Notes: generated by a model not told the origin, from the letters alone. A stretch of 64,000 nucleotides of DNA from Lomentospora prolificans (GCA_029532625.1 JARFXM010000011.1:2542001-2606000), one strand, 5' to 3'. Numbered from the stretch's first letter, positions 1 through 12,005 are shown. Made by a program: numbers and translations.

Positions 1-741
1 CCCCCAAAGGCGCCGGCGAAGGAGGCCGCAGACACGTAAATTCCTACTCGGAATAGAAGCTCCTCTCTCTTGTAGAAAGAACTAAGGAAAAAGGCGATGC
101 CGGGGAATGTGCCCCCCTCGAAAATGCCAAGGATAGCTCGGGCGACTAGCAGACCCTCAAAGCTCTTAACGAAGGCCATGCCAATAGTGACGATCCCGAA
201 CCCAGTAACTAGGAAGGGAATCCAGAAACGAGGGCCGACGCGCTTAAGGATAATGTTGCTTGGAACTTCGACAAGGAGGTAGATGATGTAGAATATGCAG
301 ATAGCCCAGTTGATGCGGAAACCAATGCGGAGATCTAACTCGGCCGCTAGACCTTGGATCAGTGCATTTCCGATATTGATACGATCCAGGAACTATTATA
401 ATAAAGCACTCATAATATCAGCTGGCGCGTCCAGGTAAACGAGAGGATAATGACAAGCCTTCAACTTACGCAGAACATGTAGAGAACGGTGACCAGTGGC
501 ACAGTATTCCAGTCAATCTTATGCCTTACTCTAGTCTCCTCCTCCTCCGTCCAGGTGAATTCTTCCTCATCTCGAGAGGAGGGCACTTCACCCCCGTCCA
601 GGTGTTGTACTTTAATTGATTAGTTAGCGAGCGGGTTCATGAGAGCGAGAGCAGCGCAGAGAGACTACGAATTCTTCGCATGTATTATCACATTAATTGG
701 AACGTACTGGCTTCCTTCTCAGACTCCATCTTCGAGTTCAT
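1..741 (-). CDS. MFS anion:cation symporter family permease, 5' part (cut by window edge)
   Basis: Membrane transporter of the Dal5/allantoate-permease-like (ACS) branch of the major facilitator superfamily, probably importing a small organic anion; substrate unknown. Three exons read on the minus strand: 741-708, 609-470, 392-1, with the rest beyond position 1. Exon 1 starts MNSKMESEKEA (a second ATG lies at 729). Exon 2 is an acidic cytoplasmic leader ending in VTVLYMFC, and exon 3 opens with the hallmark FLDRINIGNA of this family, then several membrane helices. Phases agree (34+140 nt = 58 codons). Intron 1 ends in AAAG with a GCTAAC branch site; without this intron the reading frame meets a TAA at 620-622, so the splice matters. 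No internal stop in the visible 130 codons of exon 3. A second ACS-family gene lies at 45929-47416. Family assignment is firm; exon 1 is inferred. Confidence 0.82.
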
Positions 742-3700
742 CGGGGGACAACTGCAAGCCCTGCAAATACGAAGGGAAAGTACCCCTTATTGCTCGAGGG
801 AGAGATAATGGCAGCGGTCAAACGAGAAGCGAGGTGTTCTGCCTTGGTCGCGCGGTGTGGGTGGAGTCCAAGCTTCCTCTCTTTTCGTATGTTAAGTTTT
901 TTGTTTTGCCACGCCAAGAGCGAATGTTCCCCAGATGGCCAGGTGGTTGTCTGCGCGCGCTTCTCAAGTTCAAGAACTCAAATCGAAATTAATTTGCATG
1001 TGTCAGCCAGGCGTTTCCAGGAGATCGCGATAGCTCGAAGACCCTTTGAAATGGGCTGCTCAAAACGTCTAGGAAGGTTCCACGCCCGTGGAGGAGCAAG
1101 GGGACCTGGCTATTTATGGCGGGCGGTCATCAACACAACAGACGGGAGCTTTCCTGTATGCACAGACAGTAGCGTTACAGTCCTCAGTTCCATCCAACTT
1201 CCCAGCCAACAGGTATTGCTCGCACCCAAGGTAGAAAAGTAATTCGAGACGGATTCATTCTTCCTAATAGACTCGGGATTTTAGAAGCACTTTACGTCGA
1301 AAGTCGGCAAATAAATTGGTTCTCAACAGCATTTGAGGTGATACAGTGGCTAATTGGCCGACGTCTCCGCTAAGAGCTTATTTCCTATAGGCTAATCGGG
1401 CGGGAGTGGGCTTGGGGAGGACTACTTCGTACGAGTAACGCTGGCGTCTCCCCGCCACAAAGTACACCATCATCCATCACATTGGGTACAAAGCATGAGC
1501 AAGCAATCTAGTGGGCGGAGACTGTCCGAGAAAGGAATACCGACCGCGCACAGAGACAAGGACAGAAGAAAAGACAAGTACCGCGACCAAAAGAAGTTGA
1601 GAGGAACGTCCAACGAAGGTGTGAAGCGTAATATGCGGGGTAAGACTGGATAATAATCCTACCCTGCCAGCCAGCGTGTACCTTGAATTGGGAATGGCAA
1701 AGTGGCGGGGATCGATGGCAGGGCCAACAGCAGTAAAATGAGTAGTGGTACTTAGTCAACCGTAAGATGGAGCTTATCCCCCACAGGCTAATCGAGCGGC
1801 AGTGGCACATGCGGAGGCCCGAACCTAGCAGCATCTCCCCAACACAAAATCCTCGACTAGATTGTGGAGAAGGTCTTCGCAAGCAATACAGAGGTATAGC
1901 TAGCGGAGGGATGTCAGTGGAGAAATGCCGCCCAGCCAGGCATGGATGTGGCAGCACACACGCCGCCCTCGGAGCAAAAGAGTGTGATTGTGAGCGACGC
2001 ACTAACCATGAGAACGAGAAGGGTTTGCGGGGTAGGATTCCCCAATCCTACCCTATAAGTACTATGAACCATGGGTGGCCGGCTACAGCAACAGGAATCA
2101 AAGGCGGTGTCTCGAGCCGTGAAATCGCATTCGCACAGCTGCCAAGGATGCAAGTGGCCAGACCTTAAAAATTCGAGACCTTCGGTCGCAATGTTGCCTT
2201 GAGCCTTATTCGTCTTGGCACTTCCAGAGAGAGATAAGCGAGGCCCCAGATATTAAGGAGGGGAAGTGTTGGGTCCGGTGTCTCTGCCGAGAGTGCCAAC
2301 AGGTGTGGAACGGTATCTGGAAACGGCAATGGATAAGCCAAACAGCCTTGGCTGTTAAGAGGGTGCTCGCTCGATGAATGACCTGGCCCAGTCAAATAAC
2401 ACCCCACTGTTTGAATCGGCTCCACCTGAACAGCCAGACATACCGTGAAGCCAGTCCCCAAACGCGTCAGATGCAACGCGTCAACCCATAAATCATCCTA
2501 GCTGGATCTCGTCAATTAATACTACTATTTGCGATTTCCGCGGCTACCTATCTAACCCTTACAGTATTTGGGACATGCGCAGCGCCTCTAGCTTTTCCCG
2601 GCTCGGAAATGTTACAGGCTGCTCGCCTAATATGTAGGCCAGCGCGGTATTCTATACGAGAAGATAATACTACACAGAAAAGTTGTAAGGCCGGAGAATA
2701 CGACAATCGCGGACGACGATCGTACTGATCACCACAGTGAGCAGGTAGTAGCCTCTCGCAGTAGCCAATTATCCGTCACTACAAAGTAATCCTGAACTTG
2801 CTAGTTATTATTGGATGCAGTGTGATCGGTAATATCTCGGCCTGCTGTGCGATCTGCTTTGACATCGTATTAGACTGAGGTGTAAGCTCTTGATAGCAGG
2901 CGCGGCTATGCCTCGCGAGCAGTTTTGATAGTCTACTCTTAGGATTATATGTGATTTATAGCGAGCAATTTATACCGTGATGCGGATTCTAGAAATCATT
3001 GCCTTTTAGAGTGGTGAAATATTCTTTCATGGCAGTCTACGTATCTGTACCGGGAAGTCTATACTTCAACTCGGTTCTCAGCCAAGAATTGATCCTTGAT
3101 GAGATTTAGAAATGAGCCGTTTCGCCAGCGCCATAATTAAAATTGGGAGGCCCCAGGTCAGGTTAGAGAGACGCGGAGAATATTAAGTGTTTATATGCAC
3201 TTTGGCGTGCCTGTGACTTATCCTCTTAAGTAAGGGCCTCTTGTGCCTTAGCGTCCTTGGCCTTAGTTCAAAGGAATTTCTTTCAATATACATCCTCGCC
3301 TCAACTATAGATAGCAACTATCCATGCGATTGATCCTTAAGCAGTTTAGTATTGCCGCTAATGGCTCTAGCAACTCAGTCCCGGGTGATTTAGCAAGTCA
3401 CATGTAGCATTCCAAAAGATTTGGCATAACACTTTCTATCAGGTATTGTTTACACCAAGAGAACGACAGTAGGAGATGCGTTTGTCGTAATTCGAGACGT
3501 GTTTCTGTGAAAAGAACGGCAAGGGATACGACGAAGAAATGCAAAGTAGGTAGACTTGTGCTTAAGTCAACTGGGTTTAGAGACTTTGCGGACAACAAAT
3601 ACGTGGAATACGGAAGCGTGGGTCTTCCGGAAGTCCATCTGCCTCGACCAAGTTAGTAAGTTCGGAGTTATGGTCTCGGCCAAATTGCAACCTCAATAAG

Positions 3701-5426
3701 ACGTGAATCGCAGTGTTCCAACTGGGAGGAAGAAGTGTAAAACCGACAATGAAAGTAGGTATCCAAGATGACTTAAGATGCTGGGTTAATAGGACGTTAG
3801 CGTCCTAGTCTACTAAAAAGATGGTAAGAACTTGCCGCTGGCGCAATAGAAACAGCAGAATCTGTTAATGCTAGAAAATCCTGCACAACCTGTACAAAGT
3901 AATACGAGGCAGGCTCACAAGACACCAACACAGCCTTGGAGAATAAGCTATATTCTACGTTGGCTTCTAATATGTGCCCAAGGGTCCTAGGAATGAATGG
4001 AATTCCAAGATAGCCCTAAAAGATCTCAATAGTGTGCCCTCTAGGGTGCTACAGTGGGATGCCGACTTATCATGAATGCCTTAAGGTGTTGGGTCTTTTG
4101 GTAACTAAGCTCCGCGTGCTCCTCTCCATGTAATAGAGAATCTTGTCTTCAACACTATATCAGCGGTCAATCGGTCGGGGAAGAGACCAAACGGTCTTGC
4201 GCTGAGAAGCCTAAGTGTGTTGCCATTGTTCCTCCGGTCCTGGTAAACTTAGACAGAATGACCGATATATGGCGCATAAAGATCTGTCTATTACCACGGG
4301 TATCACCCCAGGATACCGAAAGTTGCCTTCATATCCTTCTGGACCAACACGGGGTAGCCTCGCAATCCTGGCTGAATGCGCGCTTGGGGGTTACATCCAT
4401 TTCAATAACACACGCAAAATTTAGACATACTGGGTCAAGAAACTATTCTATACGCAGGATCTAGCTCTAGCCCATAAGGTGATTGATTATGCAGGCCTAT
4501 ATTATGGTAGGAAAATTCAATTACGTTGAAAAAAAGAAGTAAGGATGATGGAGACAGTTCTTTCCTGACAGACGATTTTGGCAGCATGGGCTGAGGCTGT
4601 TACGCCATACCATGCAAACAAGCGTGGATATTAAACTGGAACCACACAAGCAGACGTAGACAAGCCCTATTAGAAGTCCAGAAGCAAAGAAAGCAATACC
4701 AGGTAAGCTAGGTAGTAAAGTAAGCAAGGGATTCAAGATATAAAAGTAGCAAGGAACCCCATACTAGCTAGCAGCATCAAGAGCTATCGTCATCGTAGAA
4801 GACCACCTAACTATCAATCTATAAACTATATAGAGCTGACTGATATGAATGGCGACTATAATGATCACAGTGGTCACTGTGAATTCGTCATGGTACCTCT
4901 ACTGCCTAACTTACTAGCTGCTTGGCTGTAAGCAAGAAGGCAGCACGGTGCAAGCTGTAACAGAGGTGCTCGGCTCAACCTGCTAAGCATCTCATGTTCC
5001 TAGCCTCAGCTACCAGACCATGTAGAAGTTCTTGAGACAAGCTAGTCTTCTTTGGATATATAAGAAGGCCTACTTCTTCCTTTTTTCATCTATGGGATAT
5101 CTGAATCGCACTGCTATTGACAATCTTCAATCTGCACTCTACATGGAAACTAGAGTGGGGCTGATGGAGGAGGTCCCTGGCGACCCTGGCACTCATCTAC
5201 TCGTTATGTCTACGATCCCGGAACCTCGTACTCCAAGGTTCTCCCCGCATTTCCCTTTCTCCATCCTATTCGAAAACCAACCCAAAGACAGCATGCTTTA
5301 TATGAATATGTTAGGTTTCGTTGCTGTGTTCATGGGTGAAATTGATCGGGAATGCTCCCGAGGCTTAGCCGATACTAAAGCAAGATAAAGTCAATTCGGG
5401 ACAGGCCCTATCACCAATCAGCTGAA
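742..5426. other. Long gene-poor stretch
   Basis: No convincing gene on either strand. Open frames here are short and mostly lack an ATG. From about 2.5 to 4.8 kb the DNA becomes AT-richer and TpA-rich, as expected of old RIP-eroded repeats, but no transposon protein can be recognised. The only structures seen are a diverged tandem duplication (1375-2160) and an 8-bp stem palindrome at 4865-4882. A 118-codon frame ending at 5388 has no good ATG and no recognisable family. Confidence 0.5.
1375..2160. repeat. Diverged tandem duplication, unit about 390 bp
   Basis: Two copies of the same sequence lie head to tail. The block AGGCTAATCG-GCGG-AGTGG is at 1390 and again at 1784, and GCGGGGTA-GA...ATCCTACCCT is at 1634 and again at 2028, both about 394 bp apart. 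Between them further short matches (GGAG, TCTCCCC, CACAAA, GCAAGCAAT) occur in the same order with small gaps. Identity is roughly 60-70 percent by eye. No coding content is recognised. Confidence 0.5.
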
Positions 5427-5507
5427 GGTCCAATGGTCTAGTTGGTTAGGACGTCGGATTCTGATTCGAGATTTCCGTAAGCCCAGGTTCGAATCCTGGT
5501 TGGACCT
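5427..5507 (+). tRNA. tRNA-Gln (anticodon CUG), 8-nt intron
   Basis: Cloverleaf fits fully: acceptor stem GGTCCAA / TTGGACC, D-arm with TAGTTGGTTA, anticodon stem CGGA / TCCG, anticodon CTG at 5461-5463, T-arm CCAGG-TTCGAAT-CCTGG, discriminator T at 5507. The anticodon loop is interrupted after position 37 by 8 nt (5465-5472, TTCGAGAT), the canonical place for a nuclear tRNA intron. A T6 run at 5517-5522 is the Pol III terminator. Internal A and B boxes are intact, so it should be expressed. Confidence 0.93.
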
Positions 5508-5510
5508 AGA

Positions 5511-5879
5511 ACTTTATTTTTTGCACACCGAGTGTGTGAGTCTGGCGTTAAGGTCTCCTTTTTCTCCCCCTCCCTTTCCTTTTTCTTTTTTTTTTACCTT
5601 TATGTCCCATTTCTTGTCCACACATGAGTGATGGGTTACGGTGTTAGTAGGTTAAAGCAAACAAATAAACGTAAATATGCAATACTGAAATTAGTTAACT
5701 CCAAGCTTAAGTTTTAACACCGAAGAGAATAGAAGACCACTTATATACATGAATGCTGTTAATGCCGGTCCACCGCTCGCTATGTACCTCAGTCTGCTTG
5801 AACCTAGCAACGTCGTTCTATAACTTCATAATTTTCCACATTTTGACTGCCTATGTCCCTCCTAAACCGACAGTCGAAT
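5511..5879. other. Intergenic, pyrimidine-rich
   Basis: Holds the tRNA terminator, C/T-rich runs (5556-5610) and the 3' flank of the AA9 gene. No gene seen. Confidence 0.5.
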
Positions 5880-6746
5880 TCATGTGGTGGTAGGCTCGGC
5901 TGCTTCTGCGGTGCCGGTTGATGTGATAACATTAGGTGTTTGTTCCGCGCTCGGTACGGCCTCCTCGATGAGGTCGGGACCGGGAATGGGGTAGGGCATA
6001 GGCAAAGGATCCTGGTAGATATCGTAGCCTAGGCCGGCGCTATCCTCTGGGTTGCCGTACAGTGCTGTGGCTGGGATTCCTTCGGGCTTCGCCGTTCCGT
6101 TGCCAGAGATCATCAAGTTGACGCATTGAGGGTAGTGCTGAGGGCCAAGGTTTGGCTTCCGGGCGTAGTGAAGGGCGATGATCTCATGTCGGAGAACGTA
6201 GTTCCCAGGGGAAAGCGTTGGGGGAATCTCCACTGAGAAGCTGTTGTTGTTGCTGATGAGAATATCCGTAGCCCATATTCCCATAGCGCTTGGATATAAG
6301 CTTAGTGTTTCATTTGGGCTGATGAGGCCAACCTCGTCGACAGTGAAGAAATCAAGCTCAGTCTTGTTGGCTCTCATGCATGAGTCAGACTCCTCACCAC
6401 AATAGGCCATATAGGTGATGACGGGTCCGTGGTGGGATTCGGGCCAGCCGTTCCATTGGAAGCTAATGGTGTTTCCGGCTTCGAGTTCCAGATTGCCATT
6501 GGCGTTGGTAGCGTTGATATGACAGACAATGTCGGGCTTGTCATAGTCATTGGCGCCAACCCATCCGTCGTCAGGGACTTCTGTCCGCCAGGCAGCGATG
6601 ACATCTGGGTTTGCGGCCGGGTCGCGGGGATGGAAGCCGCTATAAGTCACTCCATCGATGATGAAGCTCGTGACATAGCTGTGGGCGCGGACGGCCTCGA
6701 AGCTGAGACCGGAAAGCACTAATATGAGGTTGTTTCCGAGCTTCAT
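5880..6746 (-). CDS. AA9 lytic polysaccharide monooxygenase, secreted, no CBM
   Basis: Copper enzyme that oxidatively cleaves cellulose or related beta-1,4-glucans outside the cell. Intronless, 288 codons. A 21-residue signal peptide ends ...EAVRA and exposes His22, which must be the mature N-terminus because it is half of the copper histidine brace. The second brace residue is His106 in HHGPV; the axial tyrosine is Tyr205 in QHYPQC, with Gln203 and His193 (IALHYA) nearby. Disulfides expected from the family: Cys75-Cys208 and Cys116-Cys123. After the catalytic domain (about residue 245) a Pro/Glu/Thr-rich tail of about 40 residues replaces any CBM1 module, a known AA9 architecture with unknown role. 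N-glycosylation sequons are present. It stands alone with about 2 kb of non-coding DNA upstream. Start ATG at 6746 is fixed by the signal peptide. Confidence 0.93.
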   Translation of the reverse strand: MKLGNNLILVLSGLSFEAVRAHSYVTSFIIDGVTYSGFHPRDPAANPDVIAAWRTEVPDDGWVGANDYDKPDIVCHINATNANGNLELEAGNTISFQWNGWPESHHGPVITYMAYCGEESDSCMRANKTELDFFTVDEVGLISPNETLSLYPSAMGIWATDILISNNNSFSVEIPPTLSPGNYVLRHEIIALHYARKPNLGPQHYPQCVNLMISGNGTAKPEGIPATALYGNPEDSAGLGYDIYQDPLPMPYPIPGPDLIEEAVPSAEQTPNVITSTGTAEAAEPTTT

Positions 6747-8804
6747 GATGCGAACCTTTGATACGATATCTGCTTAGAAGCTTCAGGTAGAGAGGAGAGA
6801 AATGATTGTTCAAATGGGGAGATCAAGAAGCATTAAATATAATATTAGATTGGCGACCCAAGATTGGCGACCCCGGACGTCTTTGACAGGAGTTCCCGGT
6901 ATTCCGTGACGGATAGATCCCTTCAACTCTCCACCATCCTGATCAAGGAGCAGGCGTCGAGGATCAAGGTCCACTAGCGGGGAGGATTGAGCAAGATGTT
7001 GATCACGAAGGCGCAAAAATCGGCCAAACTCGAAACTACAGGGTAGCACCGGCAATATCAATGTAGATTAAGCCTAGACTTCAAAGTTCGATATTTCCAG
7101 GAACCACATGGGTAATATTCGAGCCGCGTTGACGGTTGAGACAATTGGCTGGGGCGGAGCTTAGCCCAATCTAATAGCGTGGGGCTTAATGGTTGGTATT
7201 ATCCGGATATGATCTACGGGGGAAAGTGAGGATCACCAACGCAAATTCCCGTATTCTGAATGTGGAGGCCGCATCGCCGCTGCAGAGGGCCACCTGTCAT
7301 GCCCGATTTCCAAGGGATTTTCGAAACTTGAAACAGCAGGAAGGCCGCTGGAATTTTGATCGAAGAATTCTTTTTCCACCTATAGTTAATACTTCGGGCA
7401 ACCCACTTTTCAATACCGTCTCGGGACATGCGCGTCTTGTCCTTCGTTTGAGTCCTTGGAAAAGTCGGCAACGGGGCTAAGCAGCTCCGAGGGTGCCGTC
7501 CACGTCCATCAAAACCGGGAAACCGGGACACCGGCCCAGAGGGCGCAGCGATGCGCGATGCGAGAATATATCGACTACTTCTCGGAAGGCGATCGGAATA
7601 GATCATACCGAGGTATAATACTTGGGAGAAAATCTGGAAGGCAAGAGGAATCTGTGGATGGGAGGAGCTCAGAGTAATCGAAGCACATTGCATTGTGCCG
7701 AAATTGAAGCTTCCGTTACTATTTTGTGCCTTGCTGGACAGACACCTCCAGACCCGGCTCCATTAGCCTGGAATGCAAAGCAAAGCACATGGGAGATCTC
7801 GGAACAGGTGTGTATGCAGACAGATGTGAGAGGTCTTGGCGCGGATACAGGCATGACATGACAGGATTACAGCCAGCTGGCCATGGTGGTCAATGATGAT
7901 GGGCACATTGAGTGGTGATGGGCGATGCAGCGTCCTTAGCCCGCTTGGTGGCACTTGCCTTCAGTCGGCGACCGTGGCCTACATCGTGAGTGCGGCCAGG
8001 ACGAACCCACGCCATGACAAGGTCGTCACACTAATGCATCCAACTCTCGCCAATAGCCGTCATTCCTTTTCTTGTGATACAGTAAGGGGCTCTGATAACG
8101 AAAGGGAGCGACTTGGTTCGCTGGCTTCCGACCGAAAATGCACGCGCATCTCAGCGTTTCGTGTCGCTCCAGAATTCATCGTCTGGCTCACCATGGGTTT
8201 CTGCCAGACGAAGATCACGCACAGTGCATCGGTACTCCCTTCCCTTGGAATTGATGAGTGCTGGCTGGCTGGAGGCCAGCTACAAGGTGAGAGAACGCCC
8301 ACAGTACAAAGTATTATTGCCAGGCGCCTTATTTCATCTCTCGGGCAACCCCAACGGCCTGGCCAGCCACCAACCAACCAACCAAAATCCAGGGCGTTGA
8401 CAGGAGTGAATGACTTCTCTTGGCTGCGATAGGCCGCGACATGACACACCGTCAATCCCAATGAGGAAAAGTCCTGCAACTCGTGTGTCCCTGCAAAATT
8501 CTTTTCGCCTTACCAGGTTCTCCTCGAATTTTTTCATCGTTGACAAAACATTGAATGCTGCTTTGCTGAGAGGTAAAAGAGAGGCAAGTGACAGTCAGGC
8601 AATTGCTTCGTATCGTCCTTAAATCGTAGCGGACTGTCTTATCCACTCTCATTCCAACAGAATCCGCTTCGCCCCTTCCTACTCCTGGTATTTTGACCAG
8701 CGTGTTTCGTGCCGCTTTCTACCTTACCACCCAACGAACAGCGGAGCATTAATCACGAGGTTCTTTGCAGACTATTAGTTGCCAACAACTTGTCTATCAT
8801 CACT
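6747..8804. other. Intergenic, divergent promoters
   Basis: Shared upstream region of the AA9 gene (left, minus) and the CCCH gene (right, plus). Many short overlapping frames on both strands, none with family resemblance or a consistent codon pattern. A transposon or RNA gene is not recognised. Confidence 0.5.
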
Positions 8805-10406
8805 ATGGATGAGCAAACATACACCCACTATATGATGCAATTAACAGCTTTCCGTCAAGCCGACAAAGATCGTGAAGCTATGATAGCTGATCTTCTAGAC
8901 AAGTATGAAGCCCTACTTCGCCAGTATCAACAGAAATGTGATGACTACGACAACGAAGTTGTGTCGCGGCGTATGTGGCAACAAAAGGAGCTCCTTGCTA
9001 GGAAGGAAGTTATAGAGTCACGGCATGCGAAGGTACGTACCTTCATGTTATTGTATGCTCCTAAATTGCACTGCCACACCCTGAAACGGAACAACAAGAG
9101 GGGAAAGACCCTATGGTGCATCCTGGCAGTGATGTTATATTCCGGAATGTCGCCCCTACTATTGGAAACCTGAATTATCCTGTATCCTTCTCCAGCAAGT
9201 GTAATTCAGTATCCAAGTTTTGTTGATACTAATTACTAGAGTCGTCCCGATGTCTGGCAGCTTATATTGGGTTAGACTGACGTTTTTCGCTCACACCAGG
9301 AGTCCAACCCCTTTATATTTGTTGCTATTGATGGGGATGGCGCCATTTTCAACGATAACTTCCTTAAGGCTGGGCCGGAAGGAGGTGCTGAGGCAGCTCA
9401 GCAGCTTCACCAGAGACTGCGGAAGCATATCTCCGATTTATATCCGGATTTAAACACCCAAGAGTGGTCGCTAGTAGTTCAAATTATCCTTAATGTTGAG
9501 GGTCTCGCCAAAAGGCTCATCGCTTGCGGGATTATCAAGTCTATTTCTGAACTTTATGCGTTCGGCCGCAACTTTACTCGCACCCAGCCGCTCTTTACCT
9601 TTGTTGATATCGGTTACGGGAAAGAGCAGGCTGACCATAAGATTCGCGAAACCCTACGATTCATGACCCGCGTGGGCCAGTGCAAGCACATCATTTTTGG
9701 CCCATGCCATGACAATGGCTATCTACCAGTCCTCGAAGAGTATAAGCGCAACGCCAATGTTGCATCACGGCTTTCGCTCATGACAAGTGCTCCACCAGAG
9801 CCCGGATATCATCAACTAGGATTCAAGATCGAGTCATATGAGGACATTTTCAGGAATTCTCCCCTTCCTCCCCCTATCACAAAGCCCGTCTCCCCACCGA
9901 CTACGGCGAAGGAACCGGCCTCTTCCTCCGCCATGAATGCCTCCAGTGGTTCCCGGGGATTTAGTTATGCCTCTGTTGGATCGGGCGGGCCCGGTGCGAC
10001 CAAAACCATCACTATCGCGCCAAAGAAGACACTCGCTCAGAAGTTCTACCTAGTTAATGCCTACGACGAGCGTTTGGATATGGAGCTTCCACGACTAGAC
10101 CCACTTGCGGAGAAGCGATATCAAGATAGGGTTAGGAGGCTTGGACGAAACTACTGTAATCGTTACCATCTTGCCGGCAACTGTCTCAACGGCGATGAGT
10201 GCAGTTATGAGCATGGGGAGCCACTCCCAGCGGCAGAATTGCTCGTTCTTCGACACAAGAGCCGATCCCTGAAATGCAACATGACTATGTACTGCACGGA
10301 TATTGATTGCCCGTTCAGTCATCATTGTAGAATGGGGAATAAGTGCACGCTCGATTCATGCCGATACGCAGATACGCATCATGTGGACCTTGTGAGTTTA
10401 GCGTAG
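8805..10406 (+). CDS. CCCH zinc-finger protein with N-terminal coiled coil (DUF7923-type)
   Basis: Putative nucleic-acid-binding protein of a family common in filamentous fungi; role unknown. Two exons, 8805-9032 and 9300-10406, join in phase at GTACGT...ACCAG for 444 residues. Exon 1 is a coiled coil (DKYEALLRQYQQKCDDYDNE). Exon 2 starts ESNPFIFVAIDGDGA, the conserved opening of the central domain (about residues 77-280), followed by a Pro/Ser/Thr-rich linker. Next comes a canonical CX8CX5CX3H finger (Cys362, Cys371, Cys377, His381) and a second Cys/His-rich C-terminal segment (CTDIDCPFSHHC...). The 267-nt intron is long for this window and could hide a small exon. The open frame extends upstream to a GTG at 8709, but the first ATG is 8805. 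Function is inferred only from domain type. Confidence 0.83.
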
Positions 10407-11155
10407 TAGCGCTCCCCTTCCCCCACTGAACCCGGGTGTTTTATATCGTCGCAGCTGACAATTCCAAGCGTCCTGTCGCTCGTGTTTACGCAGATGGAAC
10501 GCGTTCACAGGTTTCTATCAAGTAGAAACTTGATACCTGAAAACATATATGGGGCGAGTCTGTCTGTACCACAGGACTCAGTAAATCCTCATTCGAACCG
10601 TATTCGCCTCGCTCGCTTATAACCTGCCACTTACTAAACGGCTTCCTTCTTTTCATTTCTTTCCTTCGTTTTACTTGGGTCTATTGGAAACGTTTCAGGC
10701 GACCAGAGGTGCAGAATTGGAGATGTCAGGTTCAACACAGTGGTAGTGGGGATAGTCTCCTTATCGAAAGCAACATCTGCTACTTCCGCAAGAGAGCCGC
10801 CGCTAAGTCAGGAGTCAGTTCAGAGGGTATAAATGGATAGATTGAATCACATAACTGCATAATGCACGAGCGCTGAGCCACCCAATCAATCATAGACTGT
10901 AGGGACTGGGACCATGACCTGGTGATGGTTGTTCTTTTTGAACGAGAAAGGGGCATTTGATAGATCCTATTAGTTCTAGGTACCCCGCTTCAAGAGTCGC
11001 AATTCTTGAAGGTCTCTCTCTCTTATTGCCTGAATGACCGCCCCCCTTCTCTGCACCTCGGCCGCCCTTCCCTTCCCATCGCGTTTTCAATTACGCCTCC
11101 AATTCTCTTCTGTGCACCAAAACGGGCCACAAATCCTCCTTAGCTGCGTCCAAAA
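10407..11155. other. Intergenic
   Basis: 3' flank of the CCCH gene and non-coding DNA. No gene or repeat recognised. Confidence 0.5.
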
Positions 11156-11590
11156 TCATTTTGGGGACTGCATCCGACTCGCCCACCACTGTCTGATTCT
11201 TCTGTCTCTTTGCCCGTTCCTTGGCCTCGAATACAAGCTCCATTGCATTAGCTTCTCAGTGTTTTCAGGTAGACTTGCTGCTACGTACCGTATGTAATAT
11301 ATCCATTTCTCCTGAATAGTAGCTTCCTTTTCTTTAGAAATCGGACGCCCAGTGATGTAGATGGGGGCACTTGTTCCATCACGACGTTCCATCTTTAATG
11401 CTGCGGCGTTTTCCAAGAAGCGGTCCATGTTTTGCGACGGATAGGTCACCATGTAAGTATAATATCGGCTTCTCGGCCCGTCGATGCAGATAGAACCCGC
11501 CACGTTTTGCCAGCCCTGTGGTAGCTTGAGGTAGAATGTTAGGGTGTGTTCAACGTGTTCACCGAAGTTTAGTCGTGATGCTCCACACAT
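11156..11590 (-). CDS. Hypothetical protein, possible gene
   Basis: Open frame of 144 codons from ATG at 11590 (MCGASRLNFGEHVEH). The part up to EATIQEKW reads like real protein, with mixed hydrophobic and charged residues and alternation such as LTFYLKLPQGWQNVAGSI. The distal part is weaker and a GTACGT at about 11292 could be a donor, so the true 3' end is uncertain. It matches no family I recognise. It lies directly downstream of a decayed minus-strand F-box/LRR-like fragment and may be a remnant of the same old locus. Confidence 0.35.
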   Translation of the reverse strand: MCGASRLNFGEHVEHTLTFYLKLPQGWQNVAGSICIDGPRSRYYTYMVTYPSQNMDRFLENAAALKMERRDGTSAPIYITGRPISKEKEATIQEKWIYYIRYVAASLPENTEKLMQWSLYSRPRNGQRDRRIRQWWASRMQSPK

Positions 11591-11655
11591 CTTCAAGGGC
11601 GCGCTCTACCCCGGTTATTTCGTTTCACAGCTGTGTAAAGGAAGTTCCTCTGAAA

Positions 11656-12005
11656 CTACGAAGAAGATAGCCGCGATACGTGGATCGTCGAGTATAACTC
11701 AGTGACGTTGCTCAAGACAGGGCTATCGGTACCGTGAAAGGCGATGCAGGTGATGAGCTTTTCAAGATGTGGAAGACCATCGCGGCATATTTTCCGTAAG
11801 GTGAGCTAGCAGCACACCTGTCTTCCAGGACTTCGAGTGTTCTGAGTTCCAGAAAGGGCTGTAATGTGCGGCCGCGACTAGTGAGATCTTAGATTCACCT
11901 GCGTCACGATGCATAACGACGACGTGCCAGATGAGTCTCCTATACTTGTCTTGCAGCTGCTCGCCAACATTGCCTACGAACTGAAAGCCGGTTCATCACA
12001 GAGGA
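11656..12005 (-). pseudogene. Decayed F-box/LRR-like protein fragment
   Basis: Minus-strand translation in shifting frames gives protein-like pieces in order: LQDKYRRLIWHVVVMHRD, then PFLELRTLEVLED in another frame, then DGLPHLEKLITCIAFHGTD and SNVTELYSTIHVSRLSS ending in TAG at 11656-11658. The Leu spacing and wording resemble fungal F-box proteins with leucine-rich repeats. At least two frame changes and no start codon make this a relic. The family call is a resemblance judged by eye. Confidence 0.4.

Noticed and set aside
618..640. Apparent nonsense mutation at codon 7 of the MFS gene (ATG at 640, TAA at 620-622)
   Set aside because: A better model starts at 741 (MNSKMESEKEA) and splices 707-610 with GTACGT donor, GCTAAC branch and AAAG acceptor, removing the stop and keeping phase.
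697..1242. 181-codon plus-strand frame
   Set aside because: Starts at TTG, overlaps exon 1 of the MFS gene on the other strand, and has no protein-like pattern.
4865..4882. TCACAGTG-GT-CACTGTGA palindrome as a regulatory site
   Set aside because: Short and isolated, with no adjacent gene; chance is a sufficient explanation in an AT-rich region.
5032..5388. 118-codon plus-strand frame near tRNA-Gln
   Set aside because: Starts at TTG and ends in low-quality sequence; no recognisable domain. Kept only as a remark.
8709..8804. In-frame extension of the CCCH gene to a GTG at 8709
   Set aside because: Fungal nuclear genes start at ATG almost without exception; the first ATG in frame is 8805.
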